A stretch of DNA of 20,068 nt. Source: an uncultured Eubacteriales bacterium (lineage in GTDB: Bacteria > Bacillota > Clostridia > Oscillospirales > Oscillospiraceae). Both the position numbers and the translations under genes were made by a program. Location: contig URVR01000007.1 of NCBI GenBank assembly GCA_900551355.1, positions 1 through 20,068 on the forward strand. Reading direction: 5' to 3'. Shown piece by piece: positions 7,157 through 14,244 of this stretch. Positions within the stretch are counted from its first letter, which is position 1. Each line of letters starts with the position of its first letter. The notes below the pieces were generated by a model, which was given only the letters and a program-made list of their open reading frames with translations, was not told the DNA's origin and ran no database searches.

Positions 7157-8029
7157 TCATTGAGCCGGGTGCGGCTGACGCAGGAACAACACGCCCAGCG
7201 TGCCGGGACCGCAGTGAGAGGACACGGTGCAGCCGGCCTGGGTGACGAACACCTCTTTGAAGGGTGCCAGCTCCCGCACCAGCTCCGTCAGCTGGCGCAG
7301 GGTGTCCTCCGGCACCTCGCCGGAGTGGGTGATGAACGCCCAGTCCTCCACCACCGCCTTGTCCGCCAGCCGCTCGGCAATATACTGGCGGTACACCTTT
7401 TCCATGGTGCCGCGGTACTTTTTGCAGACCACCAGCCTGCCCTCCCGCATCTCCAGGCAGGGCTTCAGCTTCAGCACATTGGCGCCCAGCGCCGCCACGC
7501 CGCTGCAGCGGCCGCCCTTCCACATGTACTCCAGCGTGTCCAGCACGAAGCTGGTATCGCTGTGGGGCGCCAGGTGGCGCAGCTCCGCGGCGATGTCCGA
7601 CGCCGCCATGCCGCTGTCCCGGAGTCTGGCGCCCTGCAGCGCCAGCAGGCCGCCGCCGGTGGAGAGCTGGCAGCTGTCCACCACATGGATCTGCCCCTGC
7701 TCCGCCAGCTCCTGCGCCGCCAGCACCGCGTTCTGGCAGGTGCAGGACAGCTCCGAGCTGATGTCGATATGGACGATGTCGAAGCCCTCCGCCAGGATGG
7801 GGGCGAAGAACGCCTTGAACGCCTCCGGGCTGACCGCCGTGGTCTTGGGTAGGGTGCCGTTCCGGCGGTAGTCGGCGTAGAGATCCGACGAGGTGTAGCG
7901 TCCGTCGTCGGGAAAGACCCGCTCCCCGCTCTGGATGGTCAGGGGCACGGTACGGATATGGAAGCGCTCCAGCAGCCGGGGCGTCAGGTCGCAGGTGCTG
8001 TCGTAGGTGATGCAGACAGGTCTGGGCAT
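7157..8029 (-). CDS. DegV-family fatty-acid-binding protein
   Basis: A soluble protein of 290 residues, typical for DegV/FakB. In characterised members it binds a fatty acid and presents it to the kinase FakA for phosphorylation; no fakA is in this window. Family landmarks appear in order: ITYDSTCDL near the N-terminus, PKTTAVSPEAF, DISSELSCTCQNA (the acyl-binding SSxLSGTYQ-type segment), VDSCQLSTGGGLL, LDTLEYMWKGGRCS and the C-terminal SSHCGPGTLGV. A TAGGAGGA ribosome binding site lies about 9 bases before the ATG. It is transcribed away from the response regulator gene at 8160 and ends at its own terminator. Family assignment is firm; which fatty acid it prefers is not visible. Confidence 0.93.
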   Translation of the reverse strand: MPRPVCITYDSTCDLTPRLLERFHIRTVPLTIQSGERVFPDDGRYTSSDLYADYRRNGTLPKTTAVSPEAFKAFFAPILAEGFDIVHIDISSELSCTCQNAVLAAQELAEQGQIHVVDSCQLSTGGGLLALQGARLRDSGMAASDIAAELRHLAPHSDTSFVLDTLEYMWKGGRCSGVAALGANVLKLKPCLEMREGRLVVCKKYRGTMEKVYRQYIAERLADKAVVEDWAFITHSGEVPEDTLRQLTELVRELAPFKEVFVTQAGCTVSSHCGPGTLGVLFLRQPHPAQ

Positions 8030-8159
8030 GGGGGTATTCCTCCTAATTTTCCTATGGTAACGGCAGTATACCGGAGGAACCTCAACGCAAGCTCAAAAAA
8101 GCCTCGATTTTTGGGGGCGGATGTGATAAAATCCAGAAAAAACGCAGGGAGGGATGGGT
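8030..8159. promoter_or_regulatory. Divergent intergenic region between degV and the response regulator
   Basis: A TATACT -10 candidate for degV lies at 8065-8070 on the minus strand, but the nearest TTGAGC (8091-8096) is 20 bases away, too far for a standard promoter. For the plus strand, TGTGATAAAAT (8122-8132) could supply an extended -10 with only a weak -35. Both calls are tentative. No sites for a named regulator were seen. Confidence 0.3.
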
Positions 8160-8852
8160 ATGTTCCGTATTCTGGTGGCCGAGGACGACGACAGCGCCCG
8201 GTTTCTGATGTGTGAGGTGCTGCGGCGGGCCGGGTACGAGCCGTGCCCCGCGCGGGATGGCGTGGAGGCGCTGGAGGTGATGGAGCACTACCAGTGCGAT
8301 CTGGCGGTGGTGGATATCACCATGCCCCGGATGGACGGCATCACCTTCACCCAGACACTGCGGGAGGGGAACTGCGACCTGCCGGTGCTGATGGTGACGG
8401 CCCGGGTGACCCAGGAGGACAAGCGCCGGGGCTTCCGGGCGGGGACGGACGATTACATGGTAAAGCCCGTGGACGAGGAGGAGATGCTCTGGCGCATTGA
8501 GGCCCTGCTGCGGCGGTATTGCAGCCGGGCAGACCGGCGGCTGACGGTGGGCGCCACGGTGCTGGACCGCGGCTCCCTGCAGGTCACCGCTCCGCAGGGC
8601 ACATGGCAGCTCACTGCCAAGGAGTTCATGCTGCTGTACAAGCTGCTGTCCTACCCCCGGACGCTTTTCACCAAGCGGCAGCTCATCGACGACATCTGGG
8701 ATCTGGACAGCGATGTGGATGAGCACACCGTGGAGGTCTATATCTCCCGGCTGCGGGAGAAGTTCCGGGTCGATCCGGACTTCGAGCTGCGGACCATCCG
8801 GGGGTTCGGCTATATGGGGATTCCCCGGGAGGGTGACGATGGCCAGAAATAA
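8160..8852 (+). CDS. OmpR/PhoB-family response regulator
   Basis: DNA-binding output protein of a two-component system. The receiver domain (about residues 1-120) has the acidic pocket AEDDD, phospho-acceptor Asp in VVDITMP (residue 52), the Thr of MVTAR and the Lys of YMVKPVD. The C-terminal winged helix (about 130-224) has LTAKEFMLLYKLL, DDIWDLDSDVDEHTVEVYIS and the wing TIRGFGYMG. I prefer the ATG at 8160 over the in-frame ATG at 8154, because GGGAGGG (8147-8153) is 6 bases from the former and touches the latter. The stop overlaps the kinase start by 14 bases, so the two proteins are a cognate, translationally coupled pair. Targets are unknown. Confidence 0.94.
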   Translation: MFRILVAEDDDSARFLMCEVLRRAGYEPCPARDGVEALEVMEHYQCDLAVVDITMPRMDGITFTQTLREGNCDLPVLMVTARVTQEDKRRGFRAGTDDYMVKPVDEEEMLWRIEALLRRYCSRADRRLTVGATVLDRGSLQVTAPQGTWQLTAKEFMLLYKLLSYPRTLFTKRQLIDDIWDLDSDVDEHTVEVYISRLREKFRVDPDFELRTIRGFGYMGIPREGDDGQK

Positions 8853-9897
8853 GACAAAAAAGGAAAACCCGCCCGTCCGGCTGCTGGGCACCATGTTCCT
8901 GCTGGTGCTGGGGCTGGTGGCGGTGTATGTGGCGCTGGCGCTGGGCATCTTCACGCTGGTGCAGCGGCTGATACGGCTGGAGAACGCCAGCTATACGCTG
9001 CTGTGGCCCATTCTCATCCTGTCGGTCAGCGCCATTCTGGGCGTGCTGCTGGCCGTGTTCATCTTCCGAGGGTATCTGGCGCCGCTGTCCCGGCTGATGC
9101 AGGCCACGCAGTCGGTGGCGGCAGGTGATTACGCCGTGCGGGTGGAGATGCGGGGCGCACGGGGCGAGGTGGCGGAGTACATCCGCAGCTTCAACAAAAT
9201 GGCGGAGGAGCTGTCCGGCGTGGCACTGCTGCGGATGGACTTCGTGAACACCCTTTCCCACGAGTTCAAGACACCGCTCATCTCCATCCGGGGCTTTGCC
9301 AGGCTGCTGCAGAACGACGACCTGACGCCGGAGCAGCGGCGGGCCTACGCGGACACCGTGGTGCAGCAGTCCCAGCGGCTGGCAGCCATGAGCACCCACA
9401 TTCTGGAGCTGGCCCAGTACGAGAACACGGAGATCGTCTCCGGCAAGACGCTGTACAGCCTGGATGAGCAGCTCCGGCGGTGCGTCCGCCAGCAGGAGCG
9501 GGACTGGCTGAAAAAGGGGCTGACGGTGGAGGGCGATCTGGACCGGGCGGACTATTACGGCAACGAGGAGCTGGTGGAGCACATCTGGTCCAACCTTCTG
9601 TCCAACGCCATCCGGTTCACCCCTGCCGGCGGGCAGATCACCGTGGTGCTGCGGCAGGGTGAGGGAGAAGTCACCGTGTCCATCTCCGACACGGGCATCG
9701 GCATGGACGAAGAGACTCAGCGGCACATTTTCGACAAGTTCTACCGGGCCGCGCCGTATCCGGACGACCGGGGCAACGGGCTGGGCCTGTCCATCGTGCG
9801 GCGGGTGGTGAAGCTGTGCGGCGGGCAGGTGGCGGTGTTCTCCCGGCCGGGGAACGGCTCCACCTTTACGGTGACGCTGCCCGCAGCCCGGGAGTGA
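8839..9897 (+). CDS. Two-component sensor histidine kinase with very short external loop
   Basis: Membrane sensor kinase of 352 residues, partner of the response regulator just upstream. Two transmembrane helices lie at about 15-43 and 53-77, leaving only about ten residues outside the membrane, so it has no room for an external sensing domain. A HAMP-like linker follows (about 78-130). The catalytic core has the H-box DFVNTLSHEFKTP with phospho-acceptor His141, N-box SNLLSNAIRF (Asn256), G1 box DTGIGM (Asp284), F-box FDKFYRA and G2 box GNGLGLSIV. The layout recalls kinases that sense within the membrane or through a partner membrane protein. I chose the ATG at 8839; the frame further upstream merely shadows the regulator gene. 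The signal is not known. Confidence 0.94.
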   Translation: MARNKTKKENPPVRLLGTMFLLVLGLVAVYVALALGIFTLVQRLIRLENASYTLLWPILILSVSAILGVLLAVFIFRGYLAPLSRLMQATQSVAAGDYAVRVEMRGARGEVAEYIRSFNKMAEELSGVALLRMDFVNTLSHEFKTPLISIRGFARLLQNDDLTPEQRRAYADTVVQQSQRLAAMSTHILELAQYENTEIVSGKTLYSLDEQLRRCVRQQERDWLKKGLTVEGDLDRADYYGNEELVEHIWSNLLSNAIRFTPAGGQITVVLRQGEGEVTVSISDTGIGMDEETQRHIFDKFYRAAPYPDDRGNGLGLSIVRRVVKLCGGQVAVFSRPGNGSTFTVTLPAARE

Positions 9898-9922
9898 CGG
9901 CGGCGGCGCGCGGGTATCTCTC

Positions 9923-9950
9923 TTGACAGTCTCATGAACGAGAATATAAG
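9923..9950 (+). promoter_or_regulatory. Sigma-70 promoter for a short transcript
   Basis: A perfect TTGACA (9923-9928) lies 16 bases from TATAAG (9945-9950). It starts 26 bases after the kinase stop and reads toward the small gene at 9987-10115. The predicted start is near 9957, so a transcript ending at the terminator at 10153-10189 would be about 235 bases long. Confidence 0.65.
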
Positions 9951-9986
9951 ATAGGCAGAATATGATCTGTGAGGTGACGGCAGAGG

Positions 9987-10115
9987 ATGGAGATCGCGGA
10001 GATCAACGAGGTCGCGCTGCGGTACATGCGCGCGGAGGCGGCCGAGGGCAGCAAAATGCGGCAGATCACGCTTATCTCCGCGCCCACGGACGAGCGGGAG
10101 GTACACGGCACCTGA
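9987..10115 (+). CDS. Hypothetical small protein, 42 residues
   Basis: A short frame beginning MEIAEINEVALRYMRAEAAE and ending TDEREVHGT. I do not recognise it. It looks real for four reasons. A GAGGTGA ribosome binding site (9971-9977) lies 9 bases before the ATG. A consensus promoter is immediately upstream. A strong terminator follows. All but about three of its 42 sense codons end in G or C, like the neighbouring real genes. The first half is predicted to be an amphipathic helix; there is no signal peptide or membrane segment. It could be a small regulator or partner linked to either flanking kinase, or a remnant of a longer gene, or the region could act as a small RNA instead. Function is unknown. 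Confidence 0.5.
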   Translation: MEIAEINEVALRYMRAEAAEGSKMRQITLISAPTDEREVHGT

Positions 10116-10152
10116 CGCAGCGCGGCATGCCGCGGAGGCGATAAGACGATCA

Positions 10153-10189
10153 AAGGGGAGTTCCTGCCTATCAGGCAGGAACTCCCCTT
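10153..10189. terminator. Bidirectional intrinsic terminator
   Basis: A perfect 16-bp stem (AAGGGGAGTTCCTGCC and its complement) with the 5-base loop TATCA. On the plus strand it is followed by CTATTCTGT, on the minus strand by TTTGATCG. It sits between the small plus-strand gene and the end of the minus-strand hybrid kinase gene, so it probably ends transcription from both sides. Confidence 0.8.
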
Positions 10190-10225
10190 CTATTCTGTGT
10201 CGGTCATGCAGGCGGGCGGCGCGCT

Positions 10226-12397
10226 TCAGCTCCTTTTCCATCTTTGCAGCGTCCGCACCAGCACGGCCCGGTCCAGCGGCTTTGCCAGATGCTCCGTCAT
10301 GCCGGCCTCCCGGGCGCGCTGGCGGTCCTCCACGAAGGCGTTGGCCGTCATGGCGATGATGGGCACACCGGCGTCGGGACGATCCGAGGTGCGGATGATG
10401 CCGGTGGCCTGATAGCCGTCCAGCACGGGCATCATCACGTCCATGAGCACGGCGTCGAAGTGTCCCGGCGGCGACGCGCGGAACAGCTCCACCGCCTCCC
10501 GGCCGTCGTGGGCCTCCGTCACCTCCGCGCCGGCGCTTTGCAGCATGAACTCGGCGATCTCCATGTTCAGCTCGTTGTCCTCCGCCAGCAGGATGCGCAT
10601 GCCCCGCAGGGCGTCGGACACCTCCGGCTCCGCCGCCGGCTGCTGGGGCAGCCGGCCGGCAGTGTCGATACGGAAGGGCAGCGTGATGCGGAAGGTGGTG
10701 CCCTCGCCCTCCCTGCTGGTGAAGGTGATGGTGCCGCCCATCTTTTCCGTCAGCGCCTTGGCGATGGCCATGCCCAGCCCCGTGCCGTCGTAGGCGGAGC
10801 GGGCGGTGCTGTGCTCCTGGGCGAATGGCTCGAACAGGTACTTCTGGAACTCCTCGCTCATGCCGATGCCCGTGTCGGCGCAGATAAACTCGAACCAGGC
10901 GGTGTCCCCCTCCGTCCGCAGCTCGCGGCAGCGGACGGTGATGGAGCCGTTGTCCTTGTTGTATTTCACGGCGTTGCTGTAAATGTTCATCAGCAGGCGC
11001 TTCAGATAGACGGGGCTGCCGATCAGCGCGGTGTGCTGCACCTCCCGGGGCTTTCTGTCCACCCGGATGCCGCGGGCCGCGGCGGACTGCTCCGGCAGCC
11101 CTCCAACGGAGTCCAGCAGGGCGATGAGGTCGAAGGGCCGCTCCTCCAGTACGATCTCGCCGGACTCCAGCTTGCCCATGTCCAGCACCTCATTCACCAG
11201 CTCCAGCAGCAGGCGCGCGGACTCCCGGATGCTCTGGCGGCACTGGGACTGCTTTTCCGGGTCGTCCTTGTAGTACTCGCCGATCTCCACCATGCCCTGG
11301 ATGCCGTTGATGGGCGTCCGGATGTCGTGGCTCATCCGCTGGAGGAACTGGGTCTTGGCGCGGTTGGCGCTTTCCGCACGGCGGGCGGCCTCCTTCAGCT
11401 GCGCCCGGTATTCCCGCTCCCGGTGCAGCTGCCGTTCCTGATATTCCTGCGCCGTCCGGCGCTGCAGCAGCAGCGCCAGCAGCAGGAGCACCACGTAGGA
11501 GGCCAGCGCCACCGCTGCATTGCGCGCGGTATCGCGGAAAACGGCGCGTTCCGGCAGGAAGGCGTACACGTAGTACGTCCTGCCCCGCTCCATCATGCCG
11601 AGGCTCCTGTGGAGTGAGATGCCGTCATCGCCGGGCACGGTCAGCATCTCGCCGGTGCGGCCCTGTGCGCCGAGCTCCCGCAGCAGGAAGATATCCTCCG
11701 CCCGCCGGCCGATGAGGCTGTCGTCGTTGGCCGCGACTACCGTTGTACCGTCCGTGACCACGATGGTGCCGTCCTGCTCCAGCAGATAGCTCTCCCGCAG
11801 GTCGGGGAACCCCTGTCCGTAGCTTTTGACATAGGCCGTGGGCGTGGTGTAGTACACCACCACCGTCCCGGCGGTGTCCAGCCGCCCGTAGGCCGCCATG
11901 TCGATATAGGAGCTGTCCGGGCAGTGGATGCGGGCGGCGTAGACCTTCCGCGGGAAGTCGGCGGCGCTCAGCAGCGCGTCCTTTTCCAGCTCAGGCATCA
12001 GCAGCGCCGTTACATCCGCCCCGGCCATGTAGGAGGCGGTGATATGCCCGTCCCTGTCCAGCAGAAGGATGCCGCTGAGGTAGTGATCCGCAGACAGGCC
12101 CCGCAGCAGGTCTTCGTTCACCGGGCCGGCCAGAAAGCGGATGTCGCGAGCGGCCTGCTTGGCCTCCTCAATGACGCGCATCAGACTGCGGGTCTCCGAT
12201 GCCGTGGAGGACAGGCTGTAGGTATCGCAGCGCTTGGCCACGTACTCCACCACCCTGGACAGGCGGTTCCTGCCGTAATCCAGATCCGCGCGGACGGACA
12301 GCAGGATCACCGTGCTCATGATCAGCAGGAAGGCCGCCAGTGCCGCGGCGCGGAACATGGTGCGATCCCGCCGTTTCATCTTCACTTCACCGCTCAT
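10226..12397 (-). CDS. Hybrid sensor histidine kinase with C-terminal receiver domain
   Basis: A membrane-bound sensor of 723 residues. A transmembrane helix (about 15-35) and a second one (about 293-312) flank an external domain of about 250 residues that resembles a Cache-type ligand-binding fold (LSGILLLDRDGHITASY, SYLLEQDGTIVVTDGTTVV). A helical linker leads to the kinase core: H-box RMSHDIRTPING (His357), N-box NIYSNAVKYN (Asn475), DTGIGM (Asp508) and DGTGLGMAI. A receiver domain follows (about 600-723) with AEDNELN, phospho-acceptor Asp653 in MDVMMPVLDG and Lys706. No phosphotransfer or DNA-binding domain is attached, so the final output partner must be elsewhere. The start overlaps the binding-protein stop by four bases (ATGA), a sign of strict co-expression with the likely ligand receptor. 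Confidence 0.94.
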   Translation of the reverse strand: MSGEVKMKRRDRTMFRAAALAAFLLIMSTVILLSVRADLDYGRNRLSRVVEYVAKRCDTYSLSSTASETRSLMRVIEEAKQAARDIRFLAGPVNEDLLRGLSADHYLSGILLLDRDGHITASYMAGADVTALLMPELEKDALLSAADFPRKVYAARIHCPDSSYIDMAAYGRLDTAGTVVVYYTTPTAYVKSYGQGFPDLRESYLLEQDGTIVVTDGTTVVAANDDSLIGRRAEDIFLLRELGAQGRTGEMLTVPGDDGISLHRSLGMMERGRTYYVYAFLPERAVFRDTARNAAVALASYVVLLLLALLLQRRTAQEYQERQLHREREYRAQLKEAARRAESANRAKTQFLQRMSHDIRTPINGIQGMVEIGEYYKDDPEKQSQCRQSIRESARLLLELVNEVLDMGKLESGEIVLEERPFDLIALLDSVGGLPEQSAAARGIRVDRKPREVQHTALIGSPVYLKRLLMNIYSNAVKYNKDNGSITVRCRELRTEGDTAWFEFICADTGIGMSEEFQKYLFEPFAQEHSTARSAYDGTGLGMAIAKALTEKMGGTITFTSREGEGTTFRITLPFRIDTAGRLPQQPAAEPEVSDALRGMRILLAEDNELNMEIAEFMLQSAGAEVTEAHDGREAVELFRASPPGHFDAVLMDVMMPVLDGYQATGIIRTSDRPDAGVPIIAMTANAFVEDRQRAREAGMTEHLAKPLDRAVLVRTLQRWKRS

Positions 12398-13206
12398 TGG
12401 CCGTCCACCTCCAGATACGACGCGGCGTTGAGCAGGTAGCCGCCGACGATCCGCTCCTCCGTGCCGTCACGGCGCATATCCGCCAGCACGGCGTTCAGCT
12501 GTTCGTCCAGCCCCCGCTCATCGCGGAGGTCAAAGGCCACGCCCAGCCCCACTGTCAGCAGCGGCTCGTCCAGGATCCGCAGCTCCACATCGTAATCCGC
12601 TATGTATTGCAGCACGGAGGTTTCATGCGAGGCAATGGCATCTGCATACCCCTTGCTGAGAAAGGGATACATCAGCTCCCGGTTTTGCAGAGAGATCAGC
12701 TGCCGCAGCCGGGGCAGCCCGTACTCGTCCGGATGGAGGAACAGCTCCTCCGGCTTGGTAGTGGCGTGTACCGCCATTGTCAGGCCCTCCAAATCCGACA
12801 GGGCGGTGATATCGCTGTCGGGCATCACCGCCACCACCTGACGGCTGGTCATGTACGGCCCGGCCCAGCGGTATTCCTCCGCCCGGCCGTCCATGCTGAA
12901 GCAGCACCACAGGCAGTCGATGTCGCCGTCTGCCAGCAGCTCTGCCTTGGCGCTCCAGTCGATGAAGCGGAACTCCGCACGGTAGCCCATGCGGTCAAAG
13001 GCCTCCGTGGCCAGATCGATATCAATGCCCGCAGGTGCGCCGGCAGAGCCGATATAGGCAAAGGGCGGGAATGGATCCACCCCCACCACCAGCGCCGGCC
13101 GGTCGTCGTCCTGTTCCGTTGTCTCCGGCGCGGCGCCGCAGCCGGTCAGCAGGCCGGTCGCCAGCGCCAGCACCAGCAGCAGGCTCCATACTCGTTTACT
13201 CACCAT
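12394..13206 (-). CDS. Family 3 solute-binding lipoprotein, probable kinase ligand receptor
   Basis: An extracytoplasmic binding protein of 270 residues. The start at 13206 gives a lipoprotein signal ending in lipobox LTGC (Cys23). The mature part follows the amino-acid-binding family 3 pattern: LVVGVDPFPPFAYIG, GIDIDLATEAFDRMGY, LLADGDIDCLW, RAEEYRWAGPYMTSRQVVAV and SDLEGLTMAVHATT. Such proteins usually feed a polar amino acid or related ligand to an ABC permease. No permease or ATPase adjoins it; instead it lies between an MscS channel (11-base overlap) and a hybrid kinase (4-base overlap). I infer that it presents a ligand to the kinase's external domain. The ligand-contacting residues cannot be assigned confidently from sequence alone. 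Confidence 0.9.
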   Translation of the reverse strand: MVSKRVWSLLLVLALATGLLTGCGAAPETTEQDDDRPALVVGVDPFPPFAYIGSAGAPAGIDIDLATEAFDRMGYRAEFRFIDWSAKAELLADGDIDCLWCCFSMDGRAEEYRWAGPYMTSRQVVAVMPDSDITALSDLEGLTMAVHATTKPEELFLHPDEYGLPRLRQLISLQNRELMYPFLSKGYADAIASHETSVLQYIADYDVELRILDEPLLTVGLGVAFDLRDERGLDEQLNAVLADMRRDGTEERIVGGYLLNAASYLEVDGQ

Positions 13207-14050
13207 GCAGTTCTCCTTGCCGATGCGGCTGTGAAGGGGGCGCGGACACCATATGCACATTCAGATGGTCGTAGGTCATCTCAACACCGTGGGCTGCGAA
13301 TGCGGTGCGGAGGTTCTCGTTCAGGGCGAAATACGCCGTCCAGTAATCCTCCGCCTTTGTCCAGCAGCGTACGGAATACTCGATGGCGCTGCTGCCGTAG
13401 TCGGTGAGGTACACCGCCGGGGCAGGCTCCTCCAGTGTGCCGGGCGTGGCGGCCACCGCCTCCAGGCAGGCGGCCTTCACCGTGTCCGTGGGCGCGTCGT
13501 AGGACGCCGTGATCCTCCGCACCACGCGGCGGCGGCCCAGTGCCGTATAGTTGACGATGCGGGAGGAGGACAGCTCCTTGTTGGGCTGCATGATGAAGTG
13601 GCCGTCGGCCGTCTCCAGCTTCGTGTGGTTCAGGGTGATCTCCCGGACGGTGCCGGTGATACCGGACACCTCGATCTCGTCGCCGATGTTGAAGGGGTGG
13701 GACGACAGGATCACCAGCCCGCCGGCCACATTGCCCAGAATATCCTCCGCCGCCAGCGTGACGCCCAGCGTCAGCACTGACACCAGCGCCGTCAGGGACG
13801 AGGTGTTCAGGCCCAGCGCCTCCGCGGTGATGATGCCCGTCAGCAGATAGAGCACCACCTTCAGCGCCGTCAGGATGATCTGGCGCAGGCGGTCGTTCAG
13901 CCGCTGGACGCGGTGCAGCAGGCGCTTGGCCAGCTTCAGCAGCAGCCGCGCCGCCACCAGGCAGACCAGCAGCGTCAGAAGCGCCGACAGGATATGGCTG
14001 AGGCTGTATCCGCCCAGCGAGGTCTGCAATAGCTTGGTAAGCTCCTCCAT
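13196..14050 (-). CDS. Small-conductance mechanosensitive channel, MscS family
   Basis: A membrane channel of 284 residues, the size of the minimal MscS family. Three hydrophobic segments lie at about 18-40, 58-80 and 85-117. The third is the pore helix and leads into the family signature AAEDILGNVAGGLVILSSHP, then FNIGDEIEVSGITGTV of the beta domain; the upper vestibule has MQPNKELSSSRIVNYT. Such channels open under membrane tension to release solutes during hypo-osmotic shock. The ATG at 14050 is preceded by GGGAGGT with 6 bases spacing, and by an extended -10 promoter (14080-14108); the open frame further upstream is not coding. As first gene of an operon with a binding protein and hybrid kinase, it may link osmotic or ion status to that sensor. 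Confidence 0.93.
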   Translation of the reverse strand: MEELTKLLQTSLGGYSLSHILSALLTLLVCLVAARLLLKLAKRLLHRVQRLNDRLRQIILTALKVVLYLLTGIITAEALGLNTSSLTALVSVLTLGVTLAAEDILGNVAGGLVILSSHPFNIGDEIEVSGITGTVREITLNHTKLETADGHFIMQPNKELSSSRIVNYTALGRRRVVRRITASYDAPTDTVKAACLEAVAATPGTLEEPAPAVYLTDYGSSAIEYSVRCWTKAEDYWTAYFALNENLRTAFAAHGVEMTYDHLNVHMVSAPPSQPHRQGELHGE

Positions 14051-14079
14051 GGGAGCACCTCCCTTCTGTGGATGCCACC

Positions 14080-14108
14080 AGTATACCAGCCCCGTGGGCG
14101 CTTTGCAA
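14080..14108 (-). promoter_or_regulatory. Promoter of the mscS/binding-protein/hybrid-kinase operon
   Basis: On the minus strand TTGCAA (14103-14108) is followed after 17 bases by TATACT (14080-14085), with TGG directly before it as an extended -10. Transcription would start near 14073, leaving a leader of about 23 bases before the MscS ATG. It diverges from the ppaC promoter at 14174-14202. Confidence 0.65.
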
Positions 14109-14173
14109 TTCCCCGGGACCGGCGAAGCGGGAAAAATGTGGGCGCACAGGGCATTCCTTGGCGGGTATACCCA

Positions 14174-14202
14174 TTGACCGGAGAAAAATCTTCCTCTATA
14201 AT
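14174..14202 (+). promoter_or_regulatory. Promoter of the ppaC operon
   Basis: TTGACC (14174-14179), a 17-base spacer and a perfect TATAAT (14197-14202). Start is predicted near 14209, about 36 bases before the ppaC ATG. No riboswitch-like structure fits in so short a leader. Confidence 0.8.
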
Positions 14203-14244
14203 ATAGGGTCACAGAAGATATTTTGCGCAAAGGAGCAACTGCGT

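Noticed and set aside
10121..10134. 14-bp palindrome CGCGGCATGCCGCG as a regulatory site
   Set aside because: It lies between the small gene stop and the terminator, has no second copy that I noticed, and such palindromes are common by chance in DNA this rich in G and C.
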